NCBI GenBank assembly: GCA_002427745.1
Contig: DIYF01000037.1
Coordinates: 1-64,000, forward strand
Direction of reading: 5' to 3'
DNA length: 64,000 nucleotides
From: Roseivirga sp. UBA6061
Lineage (GTDB): Bacteria > Bacteroidota > Bacteroidia > Cytophagales > Cyclobacteriaceae
Positions 35,176 to 44,734 of the stretch are shown here, piece by piece (position 1 is the stretch's first letter; the number at the start of each line of letters is the position of its first letter). The notes below the pieces were generated by a model. It had not been told where the DNA came from and did not search any database. It saw nothing but the letters and a program-made list of their open reading frames with translations. Both the position numbers and the translations under genes were made by a program.

Positions 35176-36347
35176 GCGATTACTGGAAAAACATCAGGAA
35201 TGCCACCAAAACCCTGAATGAAGGGCTTAAGGTTACCCTGAAGCATATCAAAGATGCCAGGGACTCACAGGAGGAACGTTACCCTGACAAGGAAAACTAC
35301 TTCGAAAAGGAAAACGGCCTCTTCACTACGCAGTATCCGCATGAGAAACTTCCGGTACCGGACCATGGACGCTACAAGCTCCACAATGAGATAGACGATT
35401 GTATTGTCTGTGATAAGTGCGCCAAGGTATGCCCTGTTAACTGTATTGATATTGAACCGGTTCGGGCAGTGGGCGAGATTGGAAAGACCTCAGACGGAAC
35501 TTCCAAAAGAATCTATGCGGCCAAATTCGATATCGATATGGCCAAATGTTGCTTCTGTGGACTATGCACTACCGTATGCCCCACCGAGTGCCTGACCATG
35601 ACCGATGAGTACGATTTCAGTGCCTATGACTTTGCAGAACATAACTTTGAGTTTGGGGAAATGACCCCGCTGGAAATTCTTCAACGCAAGCAGGAGCTGG
35701 AAGAATTTAATAAAAAGAAAGAGGCTGAGAAGGCCGCAAAGGCAGCTGAAGTAAAGCCCAGGCCCAGGCCAGCAGGAATGCCTCAGGTAAAACCGCGTGT
35801 TGCCGGGGCAAGCGATGCCGGTGATAAGCCCAAACCGGCTTTCAGGCCAAGAGTGGTTACAAAAAAGTCAGGGGAAGATGCGACTGCTTCCACACCCAAA
35901 CCGGTAATGAAGCCCAAAGTCGTGGTAAAACCCAAGGGAGCACCAAAGTCGGAGGGTGAAGAAAACCAGGAAGGTAAACCAAAGGCCATTCGCCCCAAAG
36001 TTGTGGTGAAGCCGAAGATTCCTGTTAAGAAGAAGGAGGGAGAGCAGGAGACAGATGAGACTAAACCTGCGGTAGCACGCCCTAAGGTGGTAGTCAAACC
36101 GAAAATTCCGATTAAGAAAAAGGCAGAAGAACAGGAAACCGACAGCTCAAAACCGAAGGCTGTAAGACCAAAGATTCCTTTGAAGCCCGGAACACCTCCC
36201 GTAAAAAAGGAGGAAGGAGAGCAGGGTACAGAATCAGAAAATAAACCCAAAGCAGTCAGGCCTAAGGTACCGATGCGTCCGAAAATACCTGCCAGAAAAA
36301 AAGACGACAGTCAGGACGGGCAGGAGAAGGGAGGCGAAACTAAGTAA
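35172..36347 (+). CDS. nuoI: NADH-quinone oxidoreductase subunit I with long Lys/Pro repeat tail
   Basis: A 391-residue subunit. Residues 1-175 are the normal 8Fe ferredoxin-like NuoI: cluster motifs CIVCDKCAKVCP (C77, C80, C83, C87) and CCFCGLCTTVCP (C126, C129, C132, C136). It passes electrons toward quinone. Residues about 180-391 are a basic, low-complexity tail with roughly five 25-30 residue repeats built around RPKVVVKPKIPxKKK followed by an acidic EQET-like spacer. NuoI is usually 160-190 residues, so the tail more than doubles it. ATG at 35172 overlaps the nuoH stop. Confidence 0.93.
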   Translation: MSDYWKNIRNATKTLNEGLKVTLKHIKDARDSQEERYPDKENYFEKENGLFTTQYPHEKLPVPDHGRYKLHNEIDDCIVCDKCAKVCPVNCIDIEPVRAVGEIGKTSDGTSKRIYAAKFDIDMAKCCFCGLCTTVCPTECLTMTDEYDFSAYDFAEHNFEFGEMTPLEILQRKQELEEFNKKKEAEKAAKAAEVKPRPRPAGMPQVKPRVAGASDAGDKPKPAFRPRVVTKKSGEDATASTPKPVMKPKVVVKPKGAPKSEGEENQEGKPKAIRPKVVVKPKIPVKKKEGEQETDETKPAVARPKVVVKPKIPIKKKAEEQETDSSKPKAVRPKIPLKPGTPPVKKEEGEQGTESENKPKAVRPKVPMRPKIPARKKDDSQDGQEKGGETK

Positions 36348-36349
36348 AC

Positions 36350-36877
36350 ATGACCTTCGCCACGATCATATTATACTGCTTCATCGGCCTGACCGTGCTT
36401 TCAGCCCTGTACATAGCCATTACTAAAAACGTGCTTTACGCTGCTTTTGCGCTGATTCTGACCTTCTTAGGAGTAGCTGGTATTTTCATGCTGATCGGAG
36501 CCGGTTTCATCGCCATAAGTCAGATTCTGGTCTATGTCGGAGGCATCTTGGTACTGATCGTCTTTGGGGTAATGCTTACCAACCGTCTTAAAGGGCAGCA
36601 GGTGACCACTCCTGCCTATAACAAACTACTGGGAGTGCTCGTAGCAGGAGGACTTCTGTTTATCTTCTACAAAGCCATCATCGAAGCGAATTTTGGAGCG
36701 ATAAAGTGGATCAGTGAAGCGCAACCCGAAAGTGCTCCGCTTGAGAACTTTGGGATGAAGCTCATGACTGATTATGTCCTGGCTTTTGAGGTGATAGGTG
36801 TATTGTTACTGCTGGCGCTTATTGGTGCCGTCAAAATTGCGGCAGGAGCCGGAAAGGAGGCAGACAATGCCGGTTGA
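36350..36877 (+). CDS. nuoJ: NADH-quinone oxidoreductase subunit J
   Basis: A 175-residue membrane subunit with five helices. ITKNVLYAAFALILTFLGVAG and the pi-bulge helix region QILVYVGGILVLIVFGVML are characteristic. It starts two bases after nuoI and overlaps nuoK by 11 bases. Confidence 0.93.
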   Translation: MTFATIILYCFIGLTVLSALYIAITKNVLYAAFALILTFLGVAGIFMLIGAGFIAISQILVYVGGILVLIVFGVMLTNRLKGQQVTTPAYNKLLGVLVAGGLLFIFYKAIIEANFGAIKWISEAQPESAPLENFGMKLMTDYVLAFEVIGVLLLLALIGAVKIAAGAGKEADNAG

Positions 36878-37169
36878 ACATCTGCTGTTCCTGGGAGCTG
36901 TGCTCTTCTGTATTGGTCTCTTTGTGGTATTGACCAGAAAGAACGCTATTGCCGTATTGATTGGTGTAGAGCTTATGCTCAATGCCTCTAATATCAACCT
37001 GGTGGCTTTTGGCCATTTTGATCCGGATTTCCTGCAGGGGCAGATTTTCGCACTGTTTGTCATTACGGTGGCTGCAGCAGAGGCGGCAGTGGCACTGGCC
37101 ATCGTGGTTAAAGTTTATCAATATTTCCAGACAGCCGATCTGGATAAAATCAGTGAGTTGAAAGGATGA
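36867..37169 (+). CDS. nuoK: NADH-quinone oxidoreductase subunit K
   Basis: A 100-residue three-helix subunit. VLIGVELMLNASNINLVAF carries the conserved glutamate of helix 2, and AAAEAAVALAIVV the second conserved glutamate. The ATG at 36867 inside the end of nuoJ is chosen over an upstream start because it matches family length. The stop overlaps nuoL by four bases. Confidence 0.94.
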   Translation: MPVEHLLFLGAVLFCIGLFVVLTRKNAIAVLIGVELMLNASNINLVAFGHFDPDFLQGQIFALFVITVAAAEAAVALAIVVKVYQYFQTADLDKISELKG

Positions 37170-39307
37170 CAGAGCTCAATGATTTTTTAACTCCTACTGC
37201 TTTTAACCCTTTGATTTATTGGGTGCTGGCTCTTTTTGCCCTGCCGTTGCTTTCTTTCTTCACTTCAGGGCTGTTCAAAGGGAAGGCCCCGGTATGGTCA
37301 GGTTTTTTGCTGGCGGTTAACACCTGTCTGTCGGTGTACCTGGCCCTGCAGCACTGGGGGCTTGAGCCGGGTGTGGTCATCAAAGGAACCTGGTTTGAAA
37401 CGGGCAGTACTGCTTTCACATATAGCTTTTTACTTGACAATCCTGCATTGATCATGTTGGTCATTGTCAACTTTATCTCTTTGCTGGTGCATATTTTCTC
37501 GGCTGAGTATATGCGTCATGATAAGGCAAAACCCCGCTACTATGCTTACCTGGGGCTCTTTACCTTCTCAATGCTCGGGATTGTACTCTTCCATAATCTC
37601 CTGTTTATTTTCATTTTCTGGGAGCTGGTAGGGCTTTCTTCCTACCTGTTAATTGGTTTCTGGTTCGAAAAGAAATCAGCGTCTCTGGCAGCCAACAAAG
37701 CCTTTATCATGAACCGCATAGGCGACCTGGGCTTCCTTACCGGACTCATGATTCTGTATACCCAGTTCGAAACGCTGGACCTTGGTGCTCTGAAGCTTTT
37801 AATGGGCGATAGCCGTATTGAAGATGGCAATTGGGTGATTAACTATCTCAAGAATGGAGAAGAGGTGATACACTCTCTGGATGGCCGCTGGCTCAGCGCT
37901 GCGGGCATAGCCCTTTTCTGCGGAGCAGTAGGTAAATCAGCCCAGTTTCCGCTGCAGGTATGGTTACCCGATGCCATGGAAGGACCCACTCCGGTTTCGG
38001 CTTTAATCCACGCAGCTACCATGGTGGCAGCGGGAGTTTTTATGCTATCCAGAGTTTTTGTTTTACTCGATGCACAGGCGCTGGAAGTAGTAGCCATTGT
38101 GGGGGCTATCACAGCCCTGATGGCCGCTGTGGCCGCTTTATCACAGTTTGATATCAAAAAAGTACTGGCTTATTCCACGGTGTCTCAGCTGGGGTATATG
38201 GTATTGGCCATGGGAGTTGGCGCCTATGATGCAGGGCTCTTTCATTTGTTTACTCATGCCTTTTTCAAAGCAGGACTGTTTCTCAGTGCCGGTGTCATCA
38301 TTCATCAGTTACACAAACTGGAGACTGATGAGGTGAAATTCAATACCCAGGATATGCGTGTCATGGGAGGGCTGAGAACCTATATGCCTGTCACATTCTT
38401 TTGCTTTCTGTTTTGCAGCCTGTCTCTGGCAGGACTTCCCGCATTCAGTGGCTTTTTATCCAAAGAGGCGATTTTGATCAATACCCATGCCTGGTCAGTC
38501 GAAAAAGGAGGAGGCTACTACCTCATTGAGCTCATGGCTTTTGCCACGGTTATTCTCACCGCCTTTTATATTATGAGAGCCGTGATGCTGGTGTTTACAG
38601 GCAAGTTCAGACTGCCGGAGCTGAAAGGTACGCCTGAGATTGTCGGTAAACTGAAGGAGGGCAATATGACACTCCTGATTCCGGTGGTCATACTGGCTGT
38701 ACTGTCCTTCAGCTTTGTTTTTGGTGCCAGCATCAGTGCAGAAGACAGTTGGTTATATCAGTCTGTCAGAACACCCCGGGATACCTGGGTTCCGAAGGAG
38801 TATATCGCTATGAGTCAGGCAGAAATGCTTGCAAAGGCTGGTACCCATCACACCTGGCTGGAGGTGCTGTCTGTAGGGCTGGCCCTGGCCGGAATAGTCA
38901 TTGCCATATTGATTTATAAGCCCGGAGCAAAGCTCGCAGAGGGCTTTGATGGTAAAAGAGAGCCGGTAAGTCCTATTGTGCAGGTTTCCTTCTACCACTG
39001 GTACCAGGACGTGCTCTATACCAAGGTGATCCTCAAGTTCATCCTGACCCAGTCTAAAATGCTGGCCTGGTTTGATGAGAAAATATTAGATGGTTGTGTC
39101 AATCTTCTGGCACGTACCCAGGTGGTTGTCGCGCATTTAACTGGTATGTTCGACCGATATATCATTGACGGTTTTGTACATTTGACCGCATTTACTTCTG
39201 GTAAAGTAGGGCAGTTGACAAGGTCGATTCAAACGGGGAATGTACAGACCTATATTTTATCGGCCATTGCCATGTTAATCATGCTGTTACTATGGTTTGC
39301 CTTTTAA
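37166..39307 (+). CDS. nuoL: NADH-quinone oxidoreductase subunit L
   Basis: A 713-residue antiporter-like proton-pumping subunit with about 15-16 helices and the long C-terminal lateral helix. Key motifs: FWELVGLSSYLLIGFWFEK (conserved Glu), WLPDAMEGPTPVSALIHAAT, and HAFFKAGLFLSAG. It is somewhat longer than E. coli NuoL because of the extended C-terminal region after residue 500. Cotranscribed with nuoK and nuoM. Confidence 0.95.
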   Translation: MTELNDFLTPTAFNPLIYWVLALFALPLLSFFTSGLFKGKAPVWSGFLLAVNTCLSVYLALQHWGLEPGVVIKGTWFETGSTAFTYSFLLDNPALIMLVIVNFISLLVHIFSAEYMRHDKAKPRYYAYLGLFTFSMLGIVLFHNLLFIFIFWELVGLSSYLLIGFWFEKKSASLAANKAFIMNRIGDLGFLTGLMILYTQFETLDLGALKLLMGDSRIEDGNWVINYLKNGEEVIHSLDGRWLSAAGIALFCGAVGKSAQFPLQVWLPDAMEGPTPVSALIHAATMVAAGVFMLSRVFVLLDAQALEVVAIVGAITALMAAVAALSQFDIKKVLAYSTVSQLGYMVLAMGVGAYDAGLFHLFTHAFFKAGLFLSAGVIIHQLHKLETDEVKFNTQDMRVMGGLRTYMPVTFFCFLFCSLSLAGLPAFSGFLSKEAILINTHAWSVEKGGGYYLIELMAFATVILTAFYIMRAVMLVFTGKFRLPELKGTPEIVGKLKEGNMTLLIPVVILAVLSFSFVFGASISAEDSWLYQSVRTPRDTWVPKEYIAMSQAEMLAKAGTHHTWLEVLSVGLALAGIVIAILIYKPGAKLAEGFDGKREPVSPIVQVSFYHWYQDVLYTKVILKFILTQSKMLAWFDEKILDGCVNLLARTQVVVAHLTGMFDRYIIDGFVHLTAFTSGKVGQLTRSIQTGNVQTYILSAIAMLIMLLLWFAF

Positions 39308-39316
39308 GAAGAGTGA

Positions 39317-41032
39317 ATGACTGAGTATCTGTTAACCTATATTATCTTCATTCCACTGCTGGCTTCGCTGGTAGTAGCCTTGCTGCCCAAACGTTTCGCA
39401 GACAGCTACCGCGTGATCGCATTGGTGGCCCTGGGGCTTTCCCTTGTACTTACCGTTATCGGGGTGTCCTCTTTTGACAGTACTGCATCCGGACTTACCA
39501 ATAGTGAGGCTTCCTTGCAGATGGTGGAGAAGGTGGAATGGTTTTCGGTTAATCTGGGCTCTCTGGGCAGATTTTCGGTAGATTATTTTCTGGGAGTTGA
39601 TGGGATCAACATTACCATGCTCTTGCTGGCTGCCATTGTGCTGTTTATCGGGGCCATTTCTTCATGGAATATCAGCAAGAAAAGAAAAGGCTATTTCAGC
39701 TTGTATCTGCTGCTTTCTTCATCAGTTCTGGGCTGTTTTGTAGCACTGGATTTCTTCCTCTTCTATCTCTTTTTTGAGTTCATGTTGCTGCCCATGTATT
39801 TTCTCATCGGTATCTGGGGAGGGCCGAGAAAAGAGTATGCTGCCATCAAGTTCTTTTTATATACCCTGGTAGGATCTATCCTGATTCTGATTGTGATGAT
39901 AGGGCTCTATAACTCCGTTTATGATCCTGTCAAAACAGGAGCTGAGGCGGGTATGTTTGAGGCTGCGGCTTCTGTCACAAACGAGCAGATCACGGAGGTA
40001 CAAAAGCAGGTAGAGCTGGGGAATGTGGAGTCTGAAAATATTGTGAAGTCATTCAATATGATTTCCATGGCCAATGAAACCAACTACCTGCCTGATTCCT
40101 TTTTGTCGAGGAGTACCGGGGCCCAGGTCTTTGGTCAGTCGGCTCGCTGGATGGCTTTTCTGGCATTACTGATTGGCTTTGCCATCAAACTGCCGGCCTT
40201 CCCTTTCCATACCTGGTTGCCAGATGCCCATGTTGAAGCACCTACCCCGGTTTCGGTAGTGCTGGCTGGTATTCTTCTGAAAATCGGAGGCTATGGTATG
40301 ATCCGTACGGCCTTTAGCTTCTTCCCCGATAGTGCTTACCACTATTCCTGGCTCATAGGCTTCTTTGGTATGTTTTCTATCATTTATGGAGCATTAAATG
40401 CCCTGGCACAGAAAGATATTAAGAAGCTGATTGCCTATAGTTCGGTGTCCCATATGGGCTTTGTCTTACTGGGATTGGCCGCACTTACCGTAGAGGGAGT
40501 GACCGGAGCCATATATCAGATGTTCTCCCACGGACTCATTTCTGCAACACTGTTCCTGATAGCAGGAGTCCTTTATGATCGCACTCACAATCGCCTGATC
40601 GAAAACTATGGAGGGCTGGCGCATCAACTGCCTAAGTATACGGTAGTGGTGACCATTGCCTTCTTTGCCTCATTGGGGCTGCCGGGCTTTTCCGGCTTTA
40701 TTGGTGAGCTGATGGTATTCCTGGGAGCTTTCAAGTCAGCCAGTTTCATCGGGGCTATTCCTATGTGGATGCCCGTGGTAGCTACCCTGGGCCTTGTGCT
40801 TTCTGCCGGTTATTATCTCTGGACATTGCAGCGAATGTTCTTTGGAAAGTACTGGGTAAAAGATGCTGCCTGGCACGACAACCTGAAAGACCTTACCCTC
40901 AGAGAGTACCTTATGTTTGTACCTCTGATTGCCATGATCATCTGGTTTGGTATTTTCCCGGGCACATTGCTAGATCTCATCAGTAATTCGGTCGAAGGCT
41001 TTACCCATCTAATGGTTCAGGCAGTGAAATGA
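39317..41032 (+). CDS. nuoM: NADH-quinone oxidoreductase subunit M
   Basis: A 571-residue antiporter-like subunit. FEFMLLPMYFLIGIWGG (conserved Glu), FHTWLPDAHVEAPTPVSVVL and YSSVSHMGFVLLGL are typical. An insertion of about 45 residues between helices near 205-250 (FEAAASVTNEQITEVQKQ region) makes it longer than E. coli NuoM. Overlaps nuoN by four bases. Confidence 0.95.
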   Translation: MTEYLLTYIIFIPLLASLVVALLPKRFADSYRVIALVALGLSLVLTVIGVSSFDSTASGLTNSEASLQMVEKVEWFSVNLGSLGRFSVDYFLGVDGINITMLLLAAIVLFIGAISSWNISKKRKGYFSLYLLLSSSVLGCFVALDFFLFYLFFEFMLLPMYFLIGIWGGPRKEYAAIKFFLYTLVGSILILIVMIGLYNSVYDPVKTGAEAGMFEAAASVTNEQITEVQKQVELGNVESENIVKSFNMISMANETNYLPDSFLSRSTGAQVFGQSARWMAFLALLIGFAIKLPAFPFHTWLPDAHVEAPTPVSVVLAGILLKIGGYGMIRTAFSFFPDSAYHYSWLIGFFGMFSIIYGALNALAQKDIKKLIAYSSVSHMGFVLLGLAALTVEGVTGAIYQMFSHGLISATLFLIAGVLYDRTHNRLIENYGGLAHQLPKYTVVVTIAFFASLGLPGFSGFIGELMVFLGAFKSASFIGAIPMWMPVVATLGLVLSAGYYLWTLQRMFFGKYWVKDAAWHDNLKDLTLREYLMFVPLIAMIIWFGIFPGTLLDLISNSVEGFTHLMVQAVK

Positions 41033-42540
41033 TTTCTTTGTTGCAGACAAATAACGCATCCGGCCTGAAAGACCAACTCGGTAACCTGTCTGAAGATGTG
41101 TGGATGCTTGCCCCGGAAATCTCTGTGGTGATTACCCTTTTGTTGCTGCTTGGTTTTGACCTGCTTTTTAGAAAGAATAAAGAGACAGGACTGGCTGCGA
41201 TTGCCTTTTGTGGTCTCGCTTCAACCTTTACCCTGCTTACGTTTCAGTGGGTCAATTTCAGTACAGATTTTATGGTCATGGGTAAGTTGCTTCGATACGA
41301 CCAGCTTTCCCTTTTCCTCAAGCTTATATTTACTCTGGGTGGTGCACTGGGGCTCGTCATAGCTACCAGAAATGAGAACAGGAACTACCTGTTCAGATCC
41401 GGTGAATCCATGGTGGTGCTTTTCGGACTGCTGCTGGGCGTTTTCCTCATGACCATGTCGGTTAATCTGCTAATGATCTATTTGTCTGTTGAGGTGGTTT
41501 CTATTTGTTCCTACATACTCACAGGCATACTAAAAGGAAAGAAGAAGTCAGAGGCGGCCCTCAAATATCTGCTCTTCGGGGCAGTGTCGGCTGCTGTGAT
41601 GCTGTATGGTATCAGCTGGCTCTATGGTTTTACAGGTACACTGGATATCACCAGTCAGGCTTTTATCAACGGACTGTCAGAGGTTCCGGCCCTGCCACTG
41701 GCTATTGCCTTGATCATGACCCTGGGAGGTATCATTTTCAAGCTGGGAGCCGTACCATTTCACATCTGGTCGCCAGACGTTTACGAAGCAGCTCCGACAG
41801 CTGTGGTCTCCATCTTCTCAACACTCCCCAAACTGGCCGCTCTGACCATACTCTTCAGACTGGTTAATATACTGCCGGCCGAATGGTTTGACTGGCAGCT
41901 AATTCTGGGAGTGATCGCTCTAGCCAGCATGATCTTCGGCAATTTTTCAGCGCTCTGGCAAAAAGATGTCAAGCGTATGCTGGCTTACTCTTCCATTGCC
42001 CATGCGGGTTTTTTGCTGGTGGGACTCATCGCCTGGACTGAGGCGGGCAATACCGCCATGCTCTTTTATGGTGCTATGTACCTGGTGATGAATTTTGCCG
42101 CCTTTTTGTTGGTGGCCATTATGGAAAAACATACCGGATCTTCCACTTTTGAAGACCTCAGAGGTTTCGGTACCGCCCTGCCTTTTGCCGGGGTGTTAGC
42201 GGTTGTGGTAATGGTGTCACTCACTGGTTTGCCGCCTACCGTAGGCTTTAATGCCAAACTATACGTCTTCTCGGCTATCTGGGAGGCTTATCAGGTACAA
42301 AACAATCCGGTTTTATTGTGGGTATTTGTTGTAGGACTGCTGAACACGGTTGTTGCACTTTTCTACTACCTTAAATTGCCCTATTACCTGTTTTTTAAAG
42401 CAGGCCCGGAGACAATTTCTAAGAAGCTTTCAGCAACTGATCATATTTGGGGCACTATTATGGTATTCCCCTTGTTACTTTGGTTCTTTCAGTCAGAATG
42501 GTTGATGGACATTTTGAATAGTATTAATTTTGTATTTTGA
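41029..42540 (+). CDS. nuoN: NADH-quinone oxidoreductase subunit N
   Basis: A 503-residue antiporter-like subunit. LSVEVVSICSYILTGILKG, FHIWSPDVYEAAPTAVVSIF and YSSIAHAGFLLVGL are family motifs. It is the last gene of the complex I cluster; the next gene begins nine bases on and may be cotranscribed. Confidence 0.95.
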   Translation: MISLLQTNNASGLKDQLGNLSEDVWMLAPEISVVITLLLLLGFDLLFRKNKETGLAAIAFCGLASTFTLLTFQWVNFSTDFMVMGKLLRYDQLSLFLKLIFTLGGALGLVIATRNENRNYLFRSGESMVVLFGLLLGVFLMTMSVNLLMIYLSVEVVSICSYILTGILKGKKKSEAALKYLLFGAVSAAVMLYGISWLYGFTGTLDITSQAFINGLSEVPALPLAIALIMTLGGIIFKLGAVPFHIWSPDVYEAAPTAVVSIFSTLPKLAALTILFRLVNILPAEWFDWQLILGVIALASMIFGNFSALWQKDVKRMLAYSSIAHAGFLLVGLIAWTEAGNTAMLFYGAMYLVMNFAAFLLVAIMEKHTGSSTFEDLRGFGTALPFAGVLAVVVMVSLTGLPPTVGFNAKLYVFSAIWEAYQVQNNPVLLWVFVVGLLNTVVALFYYLKLPYYLFFKAGPETISKKLSATDHIWGTIMVFPLLLWFFQSEWLMDILNSINFVF

Positions 42541-42549
42541 ACCCCGTAC

Positions 42550-44436
42550 ATGAGCGAGCAGATCAAACATGAATGTGGAATCGCAATGATTCGCCTTCGC
42601 AAGCCTCTTCAATACTACGTTGATAAATATGGATCCCTGCACTACGCTGCGAAAAAACTGTATATCCTTATGCAGAAGCAGTCCAATCGCGGACAGGATG
42701 GTGTAGGTGTGGCTAACATCAAAATCGGTGTGGAGCCGGGCACGAGATACATAAGCCGTTATCGCACTATCAAACCCCAGCCAATTGAGGACATTTTCGG
42801 AAAGATCAGTCGGAAATATGACAAGGCCACCAAAAAGGCCGGCTACAGCCCTACAGATGCTGCCTGGTTTAAGGAGAATGTAGGCTTTAGCGGAGAACTC
42901 TGGATGGGGCATCTGCGCTACGGGACTCATGGAAAGAACAGCATAGAGAGCTGTCATCCTTTTCTGAGACAAAACAACTGGAGAAGCCGTAACCTCGTAA
43001 TGGCCGGTAACTTCAATATGACCAATGTAGACGAGCTCTTTGATCTGTTACTGGGGCTTGGCCAGCATCCAAAAGAGAAGACTGACACGGTTACCGTAAT
43101 GGAGAAAATCGGTCACTTCCTGGATGAAGAAAACCAGCGTGTTTTTGACAAGTACAAGAAGAAATTATCCAACCAGGAGATCACCGAAAGAATCGAAGAA
43201 GAATTGAACCTGCAAAGGGTACTCAGACGATCTTTTAAGGATTTTGACGGTGGCTATGCTATGGTAGGTTTGACGGGGCACGGGGCTGCCTTTGTGGTTC
43301 GCGACCCGAATGCCATCCGACCAGCCTATAAATATATAGATGATGAAGTGGTAGTAGTGGCCTCTGAAAAGCAGGCGATAAAAGCCGCTTTCAATGTCAA
43401 CTATGAAGATATCGGTCAGATAGAGCCGGGTAATGCGCTGATCGTTCATAAGAACGGAGAGTATGATGAGGTGCCAATTATGGATAAGGGCGAGGTGAAG
43501 TCCTGCTCTTTTGAGAGAATTTACTTTTCCAGAGGGACTGACCCTGATATCTATCGGGAACGTAAAGAACTCGGTCGTTTACTCATTCCGCAGATTCTGA
43601 AATCTCTCAAGTTCGACCTGAAGAACACAGTATTCTCTTACATTCCCAATACCGCAGAAATATCCTTTTTGGGCATGATGCAGGGGCTGGATGAATACCT
43701 GCTGAAGAAAAGAAAAGAGGTAATCATAGACGGGAAACCGCGCATTGATGACCTGGAAGAAATCCTGAGCTTTCAGCCACGGGTAGAGAAGCTGGTGATC
43801 AAAGATGCCAAGCTACGTACCTTTATTGCTGATGACAGCACGCGGGACGATCTGGTGGCCAGTGTATATGACACTACCTACGAGGTGATTCGCAAGAAGA
43901 CGGATACCCTGGTGGTGATTGATGACTCGATTGTAAGAGGTACCACGCTGGAGAAAAGTATCCTCAAGATGCTGGATAAGCTGGAGCCTAAGAAAATTGT
44001 CATCGTATCCTCAGCTCCGCAAATCCGCTACCCTGATTGCTATGGTATTGACATGTCTAAGGTGAAAGAGTTTGTGGCCTTCCGCGCCATGAAAGCTCTG
44101 CTCAAAGACCGTTTCCTCGAAAACCTGATGGAGGAAGCCTATCATAAAGTACTGGCCAATATTGGTTCCAAGGATCAGCCCAACTACCTCAAAGAGCTTT
44201 ACGATCAGTTTACCGATGACGAGATCTCAGCTAAAATTGCAGAAATCATTAAGCCGGAAGGCCTGAACGCAGAGCTGGAAGTAGTATACCAAACCGTAGA
44301 TAACCTGCACAAGGCCTGCCCTCAAAACCTGGGAGACTGGTACTTTACAGGGAATTACCCTACTCCGGGAGGTAACCGCGTAGTGAACAAAGCCTTTATG
44401 AACTTTATGGAGGGCAAGGAAACCAGAGCGTACTAG
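42550..44436 (+). CDS. PurF-like amidophosphoribosyltransferase, long Bacteroidota form
   Basis: A 628-residue class II glutamine amidotransferase fused to a phosphoribosyltransferase domain. The nucleophile is probably C9 in HECGIAM, so eight residues would have to be removed to free it. NRGQDGVGVA and GHLRYGTHG belong to the glutaminase half; the PRPP loop VVIDDSIVRGTT (about residues 455-466) belongs to the other. Canonical PurF is about 470-510 residues; the extra length is in the middle and C-terminus. It probably makes phosphoribosylamine or a related product; it may be a paralogue rather than the main PurF. Confidence 0.82.
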   Translation: MSEQIKHECGIAMIRLRKPLQYYVDKYGSLHYAAKKLYILMQKQSNRGQDGVGVANIKIGVEPGTRYISRYRTIKPQPIEDIFGKISRKYDKATKKAGYSPTDAAWFKENVGFSGELWMGHLRYGTHGKNSIESCHPFLRQNNWRSRNLVMAGNFNMTNVDELFDLLLGLGQHPKEKTDTVTVMEKIGHFLDEENQRVFDKYKKKLSNQEITERIEEELNLQRVLRRSFKDFDGGYAMVGLTGHGAAFVVRDPNAIRPAYKYIDDEVVVVASEKQAIKAAFNVNYEDIGQIEPGNALIVHKNGEYDEVPIMDKGEVKSCSFERIYFSRGTDPDIYRERKELGRLLIPQILKSLKFDLKNTVFSYIPNTAEISFLGMMQGLDEYLLKKRKEVIIDGKPRIDDLEEILSFQPRVEKLVIKDAKLRTFIADDSTRDDLVASVYDTTYEVIRKKTDTLVVIDDSIVRGTTLEKSILKMLDKLEPKKIVIVSSAPQIRYPDCYGIDMSKVKEFVAFRAMKALLKDRFLENLMEEAYHKVLANIGSKDQPNYLKELYDQFTDDEISAKIAEIIKPEGLNAELEVVYQTVDNLHKACPQNLGDWYFTGNYPTPGGNRVVNKAFMNFMEGKETRAY

Positions 44437-44508
44437 TAGTCCGGTCTTTTGCTCATTTTCCATCCTTATCGGTAGGTCAGACGGAAGAAGTTATAGCGGC
44501 TGATAATT

Positions 44509-44638
44509 AGTGAATCGGTTATCATCCCCTACGCCTAAGCTCTGGGGATCAAGGGTTATCAGGGGCTGTCGCAGGACTCTGATTCACTGTTGCACATTCT
44601 TCTCTCCACCCTCAGGGTCTCTCGCGGAGGACCCTGAG
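44509..44638 (+). other. Structured 3' region after the PurF-like gene
   Basis: AGTGAATC (44509-44516) pairs with GATTCACT (44581-44588) around an inner ATCCCC (44524-44529)/GGGGAT (44544-44549) hairpin. A separate strong hairpin CTCAGGGTC (44611-44619)/GACCCTGAG (44630-44638) follows. None has a T-run. The region lies between the coding stop and the terminator at 44678, so it would be a structured 3' UTR or contain a dispersed repeat. No gene is visible from 44437 to 44734. Confidence 0.4.
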
Positions 44639-44677
44639 ATACAATAAACTTCCTTTATCCGGATTCCCGAAGCAAAA

Positions 44678-44713
44678 AAAGCCAGTGCCGGATTATCCGA
44701 CACTGGCTTTTTA
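44678..44713. terminator. Bidirectional terminator between convergent genes
   Basis: AAAGCCAGTG (44678-44687) pairs with CACTGGCTTT (44701-44710); an inner CGG/CCG extends the stem. A-run before and T-run after allow termination of both the plus-strand PurF-like gene and the minus-strand Fe-S carrier gene. Confidence 0.85.
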
Positions 44714-44734
44714 ATGAATTTCTTAATTAATCTG

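Noticed and set aside
35783..36250. 155-codon open frame antisense to the nuoI tail
   Set aside because: It is the complement of Lys/Pro repeats, giving Gly/Phe/Leu repeats; it has no own start signals and is explained by the repeat.
42493..42972. 159-codon antisense open frame across nuoN and the PurF-like gene
   Set aside because: Lies opposite two well-supported conserved genes, with no recognisable domain.
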